Part shown: positions 21,390 through 33,843 of the stretch, piece after piece
Position numbering within the stretch: position 1 is the stretch's first letter
How the letters are laid out: every line of letters begins with the position of its first letter
Assembly: GCA_036245805.1 (NCBI GenBank)
Contig: BTRK01000003.1
Span: 44,010,044 to 44,074,043, forward strand
Length of the DNA: 64,000 nt
Origin: Pristionchus mayeri
Taxonomy: Eukaryota > Nematoda > Chromadorea > Rhabditida > Neodiplogasteridae
Reading direction: 5' to 3'
The notes under the pieces: model-generated
Database searches by the model: none
Seen by the model: the letters and a program-made list of their open reading frames with translations, nothing else
What the model was told of the DNA's origin: nothing
Translations under genes and position numbers: made by a program

Positions 21390-21501
21390 TAGTGATGCCA
21401 AATCGGCACGCGCCCTCCTCGTTTCACACGCTCTCTCACCGGTCAGACAGAGCGAGAGAGCGTGTGAAACGAGGAGAGTGCACGCCGTTTTGGCATCACT
21501 A
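21390..21501. mobile_element. hAT-type hairpin MITE with 8-bp duplication and known empty site
   Basis: 112 bp, TAGTGATGCCAAA to TTTTGGCATCACTA, flanked by GTTTGCAC (21382-21389 and 21502-21509). The corresponding place in copy Y (near 34830) reads GTTTGCAA without the element, so it inserted after the duplication. The arms are nearly perfect. Confidence 0.9.
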
Positions 21502-21767
21502 GTTTGCACGCGATTGCATATTTCTGACTAATCGTAGTGTTAGCTACTATTATGCAATGTTGTTTTGAGTTTGTACTTGATAAACTCACTACATAGAGGC
21601 CCTTTGATGCAGCAGAAGCGATTGAATTTGTATGCGAACATTTAAACCTGACTCTCTTACCTTCTCTGTCTCAGAAGCCAATATATCACTGCTCATTGAG
21701 CACATTTCGGTGCATAGCAACAGTCGACTGTGTAAATGCTTTTCCTCCTTAGAGAGGAAGACTCTAA

Positions 21768-21986
21768 TGCCCTGGAAAAAGTCAAGGAGAAGAGGAAATA
21801 TTTGAATTCCCGCAATTTCATATCTCGGCTCCCAGTAGAGATATCGACTTGAAAATTGGATTATGGGGTGTACATGGATTTTCCACCTCATATTCCAATG
21901 TTCAAGCCGCTATCTCTTCTGGGAACCAAGATATGAAATTGCGGGAATTCAAATATTTCCTCTTCTCCTTAACTTTTTCCACGGCA
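21768..21986. mobile_element. PIF/Harbinger-type MITE with TAA duplication and known empty site
   Basis: 219 bp with inverted ends TGCCCTGGAAAAAGTCAAGG and CTTTTTCCACGGCA, flanked by TAA on both sides. Copy Y has the uninterrupted CTCTAAGTGAGT at 35080. A 3-bp TWA duplication is typical of PIF/Harbinger. It lies at a candidate exon-donor junction. Confidence 0.85.
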
Positions 21987-22019
21987 TAAGTGAGTCACAC
22001 TCGATATTATACACGATAG

Positions 22020-22480
22020 ATGTATTCATTTTTTATGAAATGCAAGTGTTGGAAAAATGCAATTATATGGACGATGGAACGGATTCCGTGCAGCGATTGG
22101 CGCATTCTTGGAGTATCAGACCTTTACATATGCATGTTCTGTAGTATCGAGTTGTCACGATATCTTGATGAACTGATTACTCGTGTCGGTAGGATGGATC
22201 TGGTAACATGACAGACAGAAATATATAATCGATCCTGCAATGTGCACAGCTACGCTGACTTCAATAGAACAATTTCAGAAACACACCATTTTCAAAGGTG
22301 CTCCAATGCGTTACTTCAGTAGAGAGGTAGTGTAGAAATCTCGAATTCGAATTATTAGCTTAGCACGTCATAAACGATACTCAATAATTACAGGGGAAAA
22401 AAGCGAAGAATATCGCAAAACATGAGAAATGTGAGATAAATCAAGGCAACGATGAATCTAAGAAGCTGGAAACTGAATAG
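22020..22480 (+). CDS. Possible 3' exons of a zinc-knuckle-like gene
   Basis: An open stretch up to 22205 (RILGVSDLYICMFCSIELSR...YLDELITRVGRMDL) ends at donor gtaaca. It is followed by a phase-0 exon beginning near 22278 (KHTIFKGAPMRYFSRE) and one near 22394 (GKKAKNIAKHEKCEINQGN...KKLETE, stop at 22480). The CxxC followed by a later H may bind zinc. It may be the end of the upstream zinc-finger gene. In copy Y the first donor is mutated (GT to AT) and the last exon is frameshifted, which argues that these exons were real. Confidence 0.4.
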
Positions 22481-23028
22481 GACAGGGTGAAAACGCGGGT
22501 CAACGAGGGATGCTTAGCCGCTCTCGTTGAAGGCTTTCTCCCTTCTCTCTCCCTTTGCCTTCTTGTCGTATCAATGAGACCTCTTGAGGCACCAGAAACC
22601 AAACTTTTCCTTCCAGTAAACTCCAGTAAACTTTATCGAATTCCAGTAAACTTTGTCGAATTCGAGTTATGGTTTCACTATGTTGTACGAAATGCTGACA
22701 TTTCTTTCCTCCTCGTTTTTTCTTCGTTCCTCCACTCTTCTTCCTCATGCACTTCGTTCAAAGTCTCTAGATCCGTATTCAAAGTTCCATTCCTCAGCTT
22801 CTCAATGGGAGGACTGATGGTGTGGTAGAAAAGCTTAGTGTGGTCGAATTTCTGTACATTTTCCCTCATTAACTTGTTGAAACCGTATTAGACACCATCG
22901 TTGCAAAGTTCACCACGGCAACAGCAGAAAAGTCCGAAACGAAATGCTCCCTTGTTTAACCGTATTACCTGGATACCCATACCGATTTGATCAAATGGAA
23001 GAGTATCCGTTTCTACTCTCTAATGGTA

Positions 23029-24187
23029 TTGGGGTGTCCGGAAAGTTCGTATATTTTTTGTTTTTATTTTTTAATCAATGCTTTACAATTCTCAGTGACC
23101 AATGTATGCCCCCTTCTTTCTCACTACCTCCCTCCAGCGATTGAGCAGGGTCTCGATTCCTCTCTTCCAGAATGCGGGTTTCTTCGAGACCGCCCATTTC
23201 ACGAAGGCCCTCACAACTTCTTCTTGATTCTTGAACTTCTTTCCTTTGCAGAAGTCAGATAGAGAGCGGAAGCAGTGGTAGTCGCATGGGGAGAGATCCG
23301 GGGAATACGGTGGATGGGGAATCCTCTCGATCTTCAGCTCGTCCATTTTCTTCTGGGTCATCTTCGCTCGATGTGGGCGAGCATTGAGGTCGGCATTGAT
23401 GCTGGTGCCAGGGGCGAGGATCTCCCAGTAGATGGGACCGAGCACTGAGAAGAAGAAGCAGAGGAGTTCCTTCTTTCCGTGCTCTTCCTTCTTCGGGACG
23501 GGCGTGGGCTTCTCATCTGCATCCACCCATTGCAGTCTCCTCACAGGGTTATAGTACGTGATCCACTTCTCATCTGTAGTGATGATGGAATTGACCCATC
23601 GAAGATTGGATCTACGATGGAGTAATTCCCGACAGACTTGAACACGATTTTTCAGCTGTTCGGGGGAGAGGTCATGGGGAATCACTTGTGGGAGTTTCGG
23701 CTTCTTCCCAGATCGATGGAGGATATCGGACACCGTTCATCTGGGAGTACCAGTATCCTTCTTCAACTCACGCACACTGGCCATGGGCTTGCGCTTCAGT
23801 GTGCGGAGAACGAGAGGCTGATCGAGGGAGGGAGGGCGTCCAGAGCGGGGTTGATCATCGAGACCAAACTCCCCTTTCTTGAAGCGGGAGAACCACTTAT
23901 AGCAGAAGGGTATGGAGGGGGCGTCAGCTCCTTCCGACTGGGCCAGGGCAGAGTGGGCCTCCTTCACGGATCGGCCAAGACGGTAGTAATGAATTAAAAC
24001 TGCTCGGAGGTAGAGATGGGAGTACATCACAAGAATCAATGTAGCAACTAGGAGACTGATTAAATCCTCTCACTACTCAACGTCAGAATGATGCAATACA
24101 TTTTGACAAACAGATTGCGCAATCACTGCATTTGATCGCGAACTGACTTTTTTCCGAAGCATTATACGAACTTTCCGGACACCCTAA
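23029..24187 (-). mobile_element. Mariner-family element, defective, TA target
   Basis: Inverted ends TTRGGGTGTCCGGAAAGTTC are flanked by TA, 1159 bp in total. The site is empty in copy Y, so it arrived after the duplication. Confidence 0.9.
23092..24039 (-). pseudogene. Mariner transposase, inactivated
   Basis: The N-terminal part is an HTH region (FCYKWFSRFKKGEFGLDDQP) and ends in an in-frame TGA near 23739-23737; the frame resumes at VSDILHRSGKKPK. The catalytic part keeps TTDEKW (first Asp) and PYSPDLSPCDYHCF (third Asp) of the DDD triad. The second is missing: the usual D before NARPH is replaced by Leu (DLNARPHRAK), following an apparent internal deletion. The C-terminus is intact to the stop at 23092. 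Confidence 0.85.
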
Positions 24188-24666
24188 TAGTTGAATGGCA
24201 TGCGTTAACAATACAAAATGGATGCTTACTCCTTCCATCCATTGGTCGCACAGTAGTTTCTAATCCGCACTCCGCTTTATTGGATAGGGGGAGGACATTT
24301 CAAGGTTGCAGAACCCCTCTGCCCGTCTTCCGGTTGGTTGGTCGGCACTGTGGAGTGTGTTCGTGGATGAACTGACCTTCCGCACATTCAAAATCACTTC
24401 GAAAATGCAAACACACGCGTGGACGGAGTGGTTACCGTATTCCTTTCGCGCGAATTCAAACTGCTTTTGTCACGTAGCCAGAGTTTCAATTTAGTTGTCT
24501 AAAGAACGCAAAGAGAAGTCACTCAAGTGTTTTATTCAATAGTGAAGGGTAATCAAACATATTCTGAAGATCGACTCGATGGGGTGATCCTCTGATCTAA
24601 AATCAATTATTCTCTCTCTCATCCTCTCTCTCACGGGTTCCTCTGATAACTGATTCTATAGTATCT

Positions 24667-24972
24667 CTAATCTCTACATATCATTCGATTATATGAAAAT
24701 CTGTACTTAGCCCCACCATCTTGGGCAATGGCCCATGTTACGTCGTCCTCCTCTTCCTCCCATTCCCCTGCCCGTCGTATACGACCGTGGGACGGGCAAT
24801 GAGAAGGGATATCTTCTTCAGTTGTTTCCCGCTTCAGCTCTTTCAAATAAATCTCTTGAAATGTGGTCCTTTCCCTCTACCAGAAGACTCTTGCAAGTCG
24901 GGTAGATGTCAAACTGACCTGCTCGTCAGTAAGGAGACGATTAAGGATATTCTCTTGGTCAGAACGAGTCAT
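24667..24972 (-). CDS. Small 79-aa acidic protein, two exons
   Basis: Exon 1 (24972-24919) encodes MTRSDQENILNRLLTDEQ. Exon 2 (24852-24667) begins IYLKELKRETTEED, continues SHCPSHGRIRRAGEWEEEED and DVTWAIAQDGGAKYR, and ends in TAG. The intron is 66 bp with donor gtcagt and acceptor caagag. The acidic run and helical N-terminus look coding, but no family is recognised. Being short, it could also be part of a longer unresolved gene. Confidence 0.4.
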
Positions 24973-25193
24973 CTTGGTTTTCTGGACGGAGGTGAGCGGG
25001 ACGTCTCTTTTCTGTAGTAGGTCACATCCCTGAGGGGATGAAGGAACAACGATCGAAGAGCAGCGACCAAAGGTTCAAGGTCGACAATGATTAGCACCAA
25101 TGAAATTAGCAAACAACGGAAGTCGTTTCAATTCACCGTTCACCAATTCAACAATTTCCGACATCCAGCTGGCACGAGATGGCCATAGAGTTA

Positions 25194-26633
25194 CAGTAGC
25201 GCCGGAAAGTATTCATACGATTTGATTTTTTCATATAACTTTTTCTGCAGTTGATTTAGCAAGTTAAATGTTGTAGCGCTATATATCAAACCCATCGAAG
25301 AATACGATGTGAGTATTGCGTCATCAGTTGCATCATCACTGATGGCGTAGTGATGACGCAATCTAATTTCACTTTTTCAAACAGGCGTTATTCTTATATA
25401 GATTTTTTCCAGCTTGCCAAGCTTTCTGACGTTGAAGGTATGACCGAGGTCTATCCAGAATAAAAATTTGAAGTTGCTGCTCTGTCGCATATTGGCTGCA
25501 GCCTTGCTGAAAAATCGACGCCAAAAATTACGATATCGGCTCCTAGTCAAGCTAGAGACTGTTTCAAGGCATCAAAATGATCGTCATCATGAGTCCAGAC
25601 TATCCTGAGAATATGAAAACAATATCTCAATATTTGCCCTCAGCGCATGGAAAAATCTCTTCTTCACATGACCACTATTTGGAGCTTCATAACTTTTCTG
25701 CAAATCTGTATAAAAAGCTGATTTTTGCTTAGGCATGTTCAAAATGTCTTATATATATGATTCCCAACTTTTTATAGTGTATATCTTTCCTGCCCGCGGC
25801 ATGCGGTTTTCGGAGGCATTTTCAAGTCCCCGACTCGCTTTTTTTCGTCTGCACTCTCTCTACAGTTGTGCCCAATGTTATTAAAACATTTCAAAAAGTT
25901 GGGAATCGGTTATTCAGAACATGTTGGACATGTACACACAACAACAATGGATTTCCTTGACTTTCCCACAAACTTTTCCGAAGGGTCATGCATTCAGGAC
26001 CATGGCGCACCTCCGAAAACCGCACGCCGCGGGCAGGAAAGATATCCAAACACTCTAAAAAGTTGGGAATCATATATATAAAACATTTTGAACATGTCTA
26101 AGCAAAAGTCAGATTTTTAAACAAATTTCGCGAAAAGTTATGAATCTCCAAAAAGTGGTCATGTGAAAAAGTGATTTTTTCATGCCCTGAGGGCAAATAT
26201 TGAGGTATTGTGTTCATATTCTCAGGATCATCTGGACTCATGATTACGATCATTTTGATGCCATGAGTCTCTACCTTGACTAGGAGCCGATATCTTAATT
26301 TTTGACATCGATTTTGCAGCAAGGCTGCAGCCAATGTGCGACCGAGCAGCAACTTCAAATTTTTATTCTGGATAAACCTCGGCCCTATCTCCAACGTCAG
26401 AAAGTTTGTAAAGCTGGAACAATTCTGTATAAGAAAAACGCCTGTTTGAAAAAGTGAAAATCGATTGCGTCATCACTACGCAATCCGTTAAGGTGCACGT
26501 GATGACGCAATACTCGCATCGTTTTCTTCGATGGGTTTGACATATAGCGCTACAACATTTAACTTGCTAAGCCAACTGCAGAAAAAGTTATAAGAAAAAA
26601 ATGAAATCGTATGAATACTTTCCGGCGCTACTG
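25194..26633. mobile_element. 1.44-kb palindromic Tc1/mariner-like foldback, TA target
   Basis: The termini CAGTAGCGCCGGAAAGTATT and the mirror ending GCGCTACTG are flanked by TA. The inverted arms extend most of the way to the centre near 25900, each about 700 bp. No transposase frame is present. Confidence 0.85.
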
Positions 26634-26639
26634 TATAAG

Positions 26640-28507
26640 AGCATTTTACGCGTCATAATACATATTTTCACTGGTGCGACCAACAAATTAAAGCAAAGTT
26701 ATTATCCAATGGCCTCTGATGAGTTCACAAAGTTTTTTAAAATTTTCATCCTTTTCGACTCACCCAAACTTGATAGAAGAGTCTTAGCACAAAAAAATTG
26801 TTGTATTCCGCATGACTCAATGATTTCGTAGTCCATAGATGAGATCGAGTAGAGATCTGAATTCGCGCAGTATTCCAATTTCAAGCTTGAAAGTTCAAAG
26901 ATAGAAAGGGAGTAAGAAACACAGCTAGCAGAAAGAGAATGGGTGGAATGACCGCAAAAGAGCGATTTAATCGTGTTCGTCTTAGATGGCGCGAAATAGA
27001 TATATCTCGCTTTTACAGCCCTGTTGCGATGGCGGGAAGGGGGGGGGGGGGGCTCTGTACCGTTTGGGGGGACAAGCAGGACTTCGGGGGACAAATGCCC
27101 ACTGTAATTCTGATCTGTCCACTGTAATTGTATGCATCCCCCGAAACGGGAGCGAAGCAAACAACCGCTCTCAAGGTGGAAGAGCAATGGTATCGCTCTC
27201 TCCATATCACACATACTCTCGCTACTCTGATCGACGAGAGAGCGTGTGATTTGGAGAGAGTCGGACGATTCCTCGTGTGGAACGAACCACCGAACAAGCG
27301 AAGGGCAATCGACGATATCGCGTATGTAATGCGATGAGAACGGTCCGCACACTGTTCGGAGGATATTGAAAGCGACGTCACTTATGTTCTGCATTGCTTG
27401 AAATAGTGAACTTTTTTTAGTGAACACCGCATTATCTTTTACGTATTTTGCTTCATTTCAACACCCAAATTGAGTACTAATAGAGAAAATAGAAGTATAT
27501 TTATCGATTTAATGTAATCACTAGCAGCACGATCGGATGACAAAATGTGTGAAGTAGTGAAGAAGGATAGAAACATACTGCTTGGAGTGCGATACGGTGA
27601 AATTATTATATGCCATTGCAATAACGTTCAACTGACAACGAATGTGCGCTGAGGACTATTCTATACAGGAAATGATCAGTGCCGAAACTGAGGACAGTAC
27701 TCAGGAGCAGAGGAAATGATGATTAGATTTATTGATTGGATGAAATTGCGAAGAGCGAAGTCAGATCATTGGATACATGAAGAGAAGTAATAAAGCAAAA
27801 GATTATGCAACGGAGTTTAACTGACTACTCAAGTGAGCGTTCACTCCTTGCGTTTCCGAAGGTCAATCTGGCTTTTTTTCCGCATCGGGGCATGCTTCTT
27901 AGAGCCACGAATACTAGATCAGTGATCTCGTCCATTCAAACGAGAAGTGGACATTTGGGCGTACGAACAGGTAATTGATGCCTTCGTGATGTCTAGAAGG
28001 AATTGTTCATATGCGAAAAAAAAATAAAAATCAGGCTATTTGTTGGCTGTGAGAGTGCCTACTTTGTCTGTGCGGAGTCTAATGCGGTCGTGATAAAGAT
28101 TAAATACTAAAAAGTGCTTACAGTCTCTTTACGCAGTGCAATAATTGACATATTCCGAGTGATTCGACGATTCCGTTGACGGAGGGCGAGATCGTGTAGG
28201 GATCTTAATTCAAGCAATATTCGAATTTTGCGCTCAAGCGCACAACGAAAAAAGATAATCATGTGATAGACAACTCGCAAAAAGGGTATTGCATCGCAAA
28301 AAAGATAAGGGGTGAAATGGTTAGGGCAACAGAGAGAAGATCGGATCATTTCGCTTTCACTGCCTTGAAGAGATATTCATCTCTCTACCATCTCTTATTA
28401 CTATCTCTTATTTCGGTGGTGTGACGACAAGTACAAAACCTCTCGAGGTGAGAAAGTTCGACGAACCAGCGAAGAGCAATGGGGGATCATTTGGAGATCG
28501 GGAAAAC
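26640..28507. repeat. Repeat-rich intergenic block
   Basis: It contains a homopolymer G run near 27035, a hairpin core copy at 27195-27260, and a copy of the dispersed GAGATCGNGTAG / GGTGGTGTGA repeat at about 28110-28500. The long antisense open frame at 26702-27427 is compositionally unlike a gene. Confidence 0.45.
27195..27260. mobile_element. Hairpin MITE core copy
   Basis: Arms CTCTCTCCATATCACACATA and AGCGTGTGATTTGGAGAGAG surround the shared apical sequence. Outer ends are not resolved. Confidence 0.55.
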
Positions 28508-28760
28508 TTAAAGGAGGACCAAAGGCAAAATTCAATTTTTGAAGCTTTCATATGCACGGCCTAGATCTCCCCAACGATAAGAAGCTCCGAAATTTTCACA
28601 TTGATATCTCCATTACGAACAGAGATATAGGTAGTTGGCGGGGAACCAAATGAGGGAAAGCTCAGGCAACGAGCGAGAGAGCACGCGACTTGAAGAGAGT
28701 TCTCCTCTAATTGAAACATATTTCAAACCGGGCGCGCGTTTGCCTTTACACCTCCTTTAA
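28508..28760. mobile_element. TTAA-bounded MITE
   Basis: 253 bp with ends TTAAAGGAGG and CCTCCTTTAA and subterminal CCAAAGGCAAA / TTTGCCTTTACA. A close relative lies at 57009-57175 and a fragment at 49664-49756. The family is recognised only by its repetition here. Confidence 0.7.
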
Positions 28761-28769
28761 GGCGATTTG

Positions 28770-29965
28770 AATGGTATTGAATGGAGAACTTGAACTCCTG
28801 CGAAGCAGTACATTCTCGTGTCAAATTTTGTTTCGAATTTGAAATGCAATTTTTTTTTCTTCCTTTCAGGCCCCTACTCGATCTCTGCTGGAGGTTTACA
28901 TAAAAAATGGAACACTTTCATAATTGCCTGAACAATTTCGCTGAACAATGAGCCTTTTCGGCATTCCCTGTTGTTATGTACTCGAGGAAGTGGAGAGTAG
29001 ATTATAGTTTATCGTAGAATTAAGAGAAGAATGATAAACCGCAACTAGCGGGAAGGGAAAACAATAATATTGAAGATTTTAGGGGAGCGGAGCAGAAATG
29101 GCAGGTTGCGGTAGTAGGGTGGTGTGGTGGCACACAATAATACTAGTGGAATATTAAAATAGGCGTGCACGCAGCACCTGTCTTCCACGCATGTTAGAAT
29201 CCCGAAAATAGGCATGATGTAATGTTGTGGAACAAACGATTTAGTGGGCCTGACATTGTCATTACTAGCTTGGTTTCAATTCAACATCCAAACTGTGCAA
29301 TGGGGAAATATATTTTTATATATCATCATATTTATCGATTGAATAAGAGCACAATCGGATGATGTGTGAAGCAGTGAAGAAGGACAAAAAATACTGTTAA
29401 GTGTATGATACGGTTATATATTAATTAGTCACTGCAATAGCGTTCAAATAATTACTCAAGCGAACGTTATCTACCTGCGTTGCCATTGTGTCCGAATTGT
29501 GGCGAGCGTAATACTTGCATTTCTTAGAAGGCTCTTCCAGGCTTTGAACACCAATTCCGTGATCGAGTTCATTCATTTAACACGCGTCTTCTGAGAGATT
29601 GCATGACCCCCCCCCCCCCCGGCACCAGGAGCCCCAACTTTGAGCACTATCCTCGAGATAATTATGCCAGAGCATATTGGGGACGAGACAAATTTCTGCG
29701 TTGGCCGTTTCTTTCAGAACCGGTTTTTAGGTATTTTCCGGTTCCACTCCCGGCCCTACCATATATCAGCTCCCAGATGAGCTAGAAGAATCGTACTGGG
29801 CTCAAAGCGTTCGGAAAATTATTTAAAACAACTTTTATGTTGACATGACGTTGCCTAGATGACAACTTCATGTTGAACATAATCAAAAAGTGATTTTTAA
29901 ATGAGATAATAAATTCTAGCGGGGACCCACCTTTTCGTGTAAACCGACATCATTTTCAGAATCTA
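28770..29965. other. No gene seen
   Basis: Intergenic sequence with a C homopolymer near 29608-29621 and no supported exon. Confidence 0.3.
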
Positions 29966-31215
29966 TTAGGTTGAACAGAAAGTCTTTATAAACTTTTTAT
30001 ATCCCTTCTTCTGACAATAAAGTGCAAGAGCGAAATCAAACGTATGCGCCATTGTTATCTACGACAAATCTCCAACGTTCAGGCAACTTATGGATTCCCT
30101 CCTTATAGAACCCATCTCGGCGCGAATCAAAATATTGCTTGAGTGCGGCCTCGATCGCCCCACGGGAAGTGAAGGATCTCTGATCGAGATGACGGGTCAG
30201 ATCCGAGAACAACCAATAATCCGAAGGGGCCAACCCAGGTGAATACGGTGCATGAGGGAGAACCATCCAGCCGTATTTGGACAGCTCCTGCTTGACCTGC
30301 CGTGCAACATGGGGTCGGGCGTTATCGTGTTGATAGTACACTTTCTTGCCGTTCAGGGCAGATTGTGCGAATTTCTTCTTGAGATTCCGTAGTTGTTTAG
30401 TGTAGACATATCCAGTAATTATCCGCTTCTCGGGTAGGAGCTCCCAGTAAATCGGGCCATCCACTCCCCACCAGGCAGAGAGCAAGATTTTCATAGGGTG
30501 AAGGTCAGGCTTTGCGACGTCCTGTGGGGTCTCATTGGCATCCACCCATTGTGCCCTCCTATGGTGATTCTCATAGCAGACCCACTTCTCGACCCCTGTT
30601 ATGAGACGGTCCAACCATCGATCTCCAGCGTGATGAGTGAGTAGAGAAAGGGAATCGTCGACACGGTGGTCAAACTGGTCTTGGGTCAATTTGTGGGGTA
30701 TGAAACGGCCTAGCTTCTTCTTCTTGCCAATGGAGACCAATCGTTTTACGATGGTGCTTTGCGATACCCCAAGTGTGGCTGCCATGTCGCGGGTATTTGG
30801 AAAGGATCCAATTCCACTACGATCCGTAGCGCATCCAAATCCAGCTCGGGTGGCCTCCCAGACCGGTCATGATCATCCATGGAAAAGTCCCCCTTCTCGA
30901 AGAGTTGGTACCAATTGCGCATGGTCTGGTAGTGAGTGGCATATGAATCGTACACTTCAGCCAACTGACGGTCCAATTCCTTCATTGTAGTGTGAGAGAG
31001 GAATACGAATAACAGAACGTTGCGGATGTGCAAGGCCGTGGGAACAAACATCGTGGTCTTACTAGTGGCAGAATGAAAGGCGTGGAATGGGGAGTTGTTG
31101 ACCACATAGTCCCTTTGTCATGTGTTATTCACTAGAGGCGAGGGAACACCAAAGGTCTTGTGCACTGAGCAGTGATCGAGCAAAACAGTTTATAAAGACT
31201 TTCTGTTCAACCTAA
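29966..31215 (-). mobile_element. Second mariner-family element, defective, TA target
   Basis: 1250 bp with about 30-bp inverted ends starting TTAGGTTGAACAGAAAGTCT, flanked by TA. The ends are unlike those of the 23-kb mariner, so it is a different subfamily. Confidence 0.9.
30036..31105 (-). pseudogene. Mariner transposase with frameshift and lost first catalytic Asp
   Basis: An N-terminal frame (MRNWYQLFEKGDFSMDDHDR, then SGRPPELD) is shifted near 30780 into the frame carrying TLGVSQSTIVKRL, the second HTH. The catalytic domain keeps HDNARPHVARQ and APYSPGLAPSDYWLF, the second and third Asp. The first motif reads TGVEKW instead of TGDEKW. With both defects it cannot encode an active transposase. 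Confidence 0.85.
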
Positions 31216-31748
31216 TACGTGCATTTTTACGTCAGGAAAAAAATTGACCTTACTTCAGCGAAAATGATCGCCAAGTCGAACATTTCAAATGTTCATAATT
31301 TTGATTCTTTACGATAGGCGCTCCATTGTGCATATTTTTGATGTTTTATAATATTTGCTAATAAAATATATTTAATTCTGTTGAAAAAACCGAAGATATC
31401 CATATTTTAGAAAAACTCATTTTTTCACCTCTCGTGGTCTCAAATTTGCACATTGCAATTTCAGGATTTCGATAACTCTAGATGTGTAAATGATACCCAT
31501 TCAGTAGACTGCCTTGACCTGAGTAAGGATTGTTGGAATAGGCGTCCGCCAAGAGTTCGCTGCCTCATTTTTGATCGAATGAAAGAGTATGCAAGGCCTC
31601 ATTAGTAATCAATATCCGGAAGTTCATCGATTAAACTAAAATGAAGAAGGAAGGCAAAATCTAAAAATTCCACAAGACTTTTGCATCGACCTTATAGAAG
31701 AAAGTCAAATGTCTTAATGTTGTTTGAGCCTCTGACACAAATAAATGA
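31216..31748. other. No gene seen
   Basis: AT-rich sequence between the mariner and duplication copy Y. Confidence 0.3.
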
Positions 31749-31962
31749 ATGACAATCGAAAAGTGATTTAATACTTGCAGATCCACTATGATGCCTTCTA
31801 TCCCACGGCCCAGAACAAGAGTTCGAAGACTCCGTTGGAGCAGTTGCTGGGCAGCAAGCTGGGAAGTAGAGTGGGCGTTGAGTATTCTATGAAGCTACTA
31901 GTTTTTAGTAATACGAAATATACGATCAACCCTTTCTCGCCATTCGAATGATGGCAAATTTA

Positions 31963-33843
31963 AGAGACGGTCCGCGAGAAAGCGTAAGAACTGGCTGGGG
32001 GTCCCGGATGAGGTGTTTCCAATTATCACGGAAATGGGACCGGGATACCAAATGCTGATTGCAGGTGGTCTATCTCAGCTCTAGACCAACTTTTAAAAAA
32101 GTGGTCCTCCAGAAACTTTTTTTCGACCAAAAATTGTTTGCTTGTTTTAATAGCCTATCTGGTGTATTTTTATGTGAAAATGACGAATTTCATAGTCTGG
32201 AGTGTTAGAAATTACGTTTTAGTTGATAAAAGTCGAAAAAACCTCTAAAAACGGCCCATTTTGGCACTTTTTCAAAGTTTCCGAAAAAGATTCTCGCAGA
32301 ACCAGTAAATTGTTTTTATTGAAAAACACTGCAGGTGGTAAGACGTCCGATGTATCAATTTGAGCCAATTATCGGAACCCCCTTTTCGGCTATTACCTCT
32401 CTAACTTGGGACTCTCATGACCGTTTGATTTTATAAAGGTATCCATTTTTTAAAATTTTTAGTTTCTACGAGCCATAATAAAATATATTCATCATTTCAA
32501 GTCATGTTCTTCGCATTCAACCCATTTAACCCGTACTGGATTGCGTTTCTTTTCCATTCAACGGCTCGAGTCGATTTGACCCCCAAGCTCACTTTGGCGC
32601 AGTATTTTGGTAACGATATCTCAACAACTAAAGATTCTAAACGTGCCAGATCGGGTATGTGTATCACCAATGATGTTTTGAAGAATATTAATTTGTTTGG
32701 GGACCACTCATAGACATTACAAGTTTGCAATAGTATTGTATATCTTAGTTCCGGGATTCTGTCACAACGTTTTCCACCGGTAGAAGGCTAAATCTTACTT
32801 TTTAAGAGCTCTGATGTTAAAATTCGGATTCAAAAAAATACATTAAGGCAAATCGATTTCTACTGTTTCCGTCATTTCGACTTTTTCATCCCCTACTACC
32901 CCCAGGAGCAAAAATATGAAAAATATTCTTTTACCAAATGTTACTCAATTTGTAGTTTTATAATGTATTTTCATTCGGAGAATCCGAATTTTAACATTAG
33001 AGCTCTTAAAAAGTAAGATTTAGCCCTCTACCGGTGGATAACATTGTGATAGAATACCGGATCTAAGATATACAATACTATTGCAAACTTGTAATGTCTA
33101 TGAGTGATCCCCAAACAAATTAATATTCTTCAAAACATCATTGGTGATGCACATATCTGGCATGCTTAGAATCTTTAGTTGTTGAGATATCGTTACCAAA
33201 ATACTGCGCCAAAGTGAGCTTGGGGGTCAAATCGACTCGAGCCGTTGTATGGAAAAGAAACGCACTCCAGTACGGGTTAAATGGGTTGAATGCGAAGAAC
33301 ATGACTTGAAATGCTGAATATATTCAATTATGGCTCATAGAAACTAAAAATTACAAAAAATGGATACGTTTATAAAATCAAACGGTCAAGAGGGTCCCAA
33401 GTTTGAGAGGTAATAGCCGAAAAGGGGGTTCTGATAATCGGCTCAAATTGATACATCGGACGTCTTACCACCTGCAGAGTGTTTTTCAATAAAAACAATT
33501 TAGGGGTTCTGCGAGAATCTTCTTCGGAAACTTCGAAAGAGTGCCAAAATAGGCCGTATTTAGAGGTTTTTTCGACTTTTATCAACTAAAACGTGATTTC
33601 TAACACTCCAGGCCATGAAATTCGTCATTTTCACGTAAAAATACACTAGATAGGCTATTAAAACAGGCAAACAATTTTTGGTCGAAAAAAAGTTTCTGGA
33701 GGACCACTTTTTAAAAGTTGGTCTAGAGCTGAGATAGACCACCTGCAATCAGCATTTGGTATGCCTGATTGATTGCACAGTTATTTAGAATATGTTCGAA
33801 AAACCCATCCGGGCAGTTCTTACGTTTTCTTGCGGACCGTCTC
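31963..33843. mobile_element. 1.9-kb foldback element inserted in the zinc-finger pseudogene
   Basis: Inverted arms of about 900 bp begin GAGACGGTCCGCGAGAAAGC and end GCGGACCGTCTC. TTTAA lies immediately outside both ends (31958-31962 and 33844-33848), a possible 5-bp target duplication. The centre is near 32890. It is absent from copy X. Confidence 0.8.

Larger units (their letters stand above)
20078..24300. repeat. Segmental duplication, copy X
   Basis: Sequence from about 20078 is repeated in the same orientation from about 31749. It includes zinc-finger 3' exons on + and the CCC-motif gene on -. Copy X lacks the 1.9-kb foldback found in Y but carries three insertions absent from Y: MITEs at 21390 and 21768 and a mariner at 23029. 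Confidence 0.85.
22678..24400 (-). pseudogene. CCC-motif secreted protein pseudogene (copy X), interrupted by a mariner
   Basis: It matches the last two exons of the gene at 35796-37174. The terminal exon keeps LFCCCRGELCND and CCC-family tail segments (ISPPIEKLRNGTLNTDLETL) to the stop at 22678. Its acceptor, however, is GG instead of AG near 22961, and an in-frame TAA follows the LCNDG codons. The preceding exon (RNYCATNGWKE) is at about 24240 with indels upstream. A mariner (23029-24187) separates the two. It is not expected to make the full protein. Confidence 0.75.

Noticed and set aside
26702..27427. 241-codon - strand open frame
   Set aside because: No splice or domain support, overlaps a poly-G run and a MITE hairpin, and is mirrored by open frames on the other strand.
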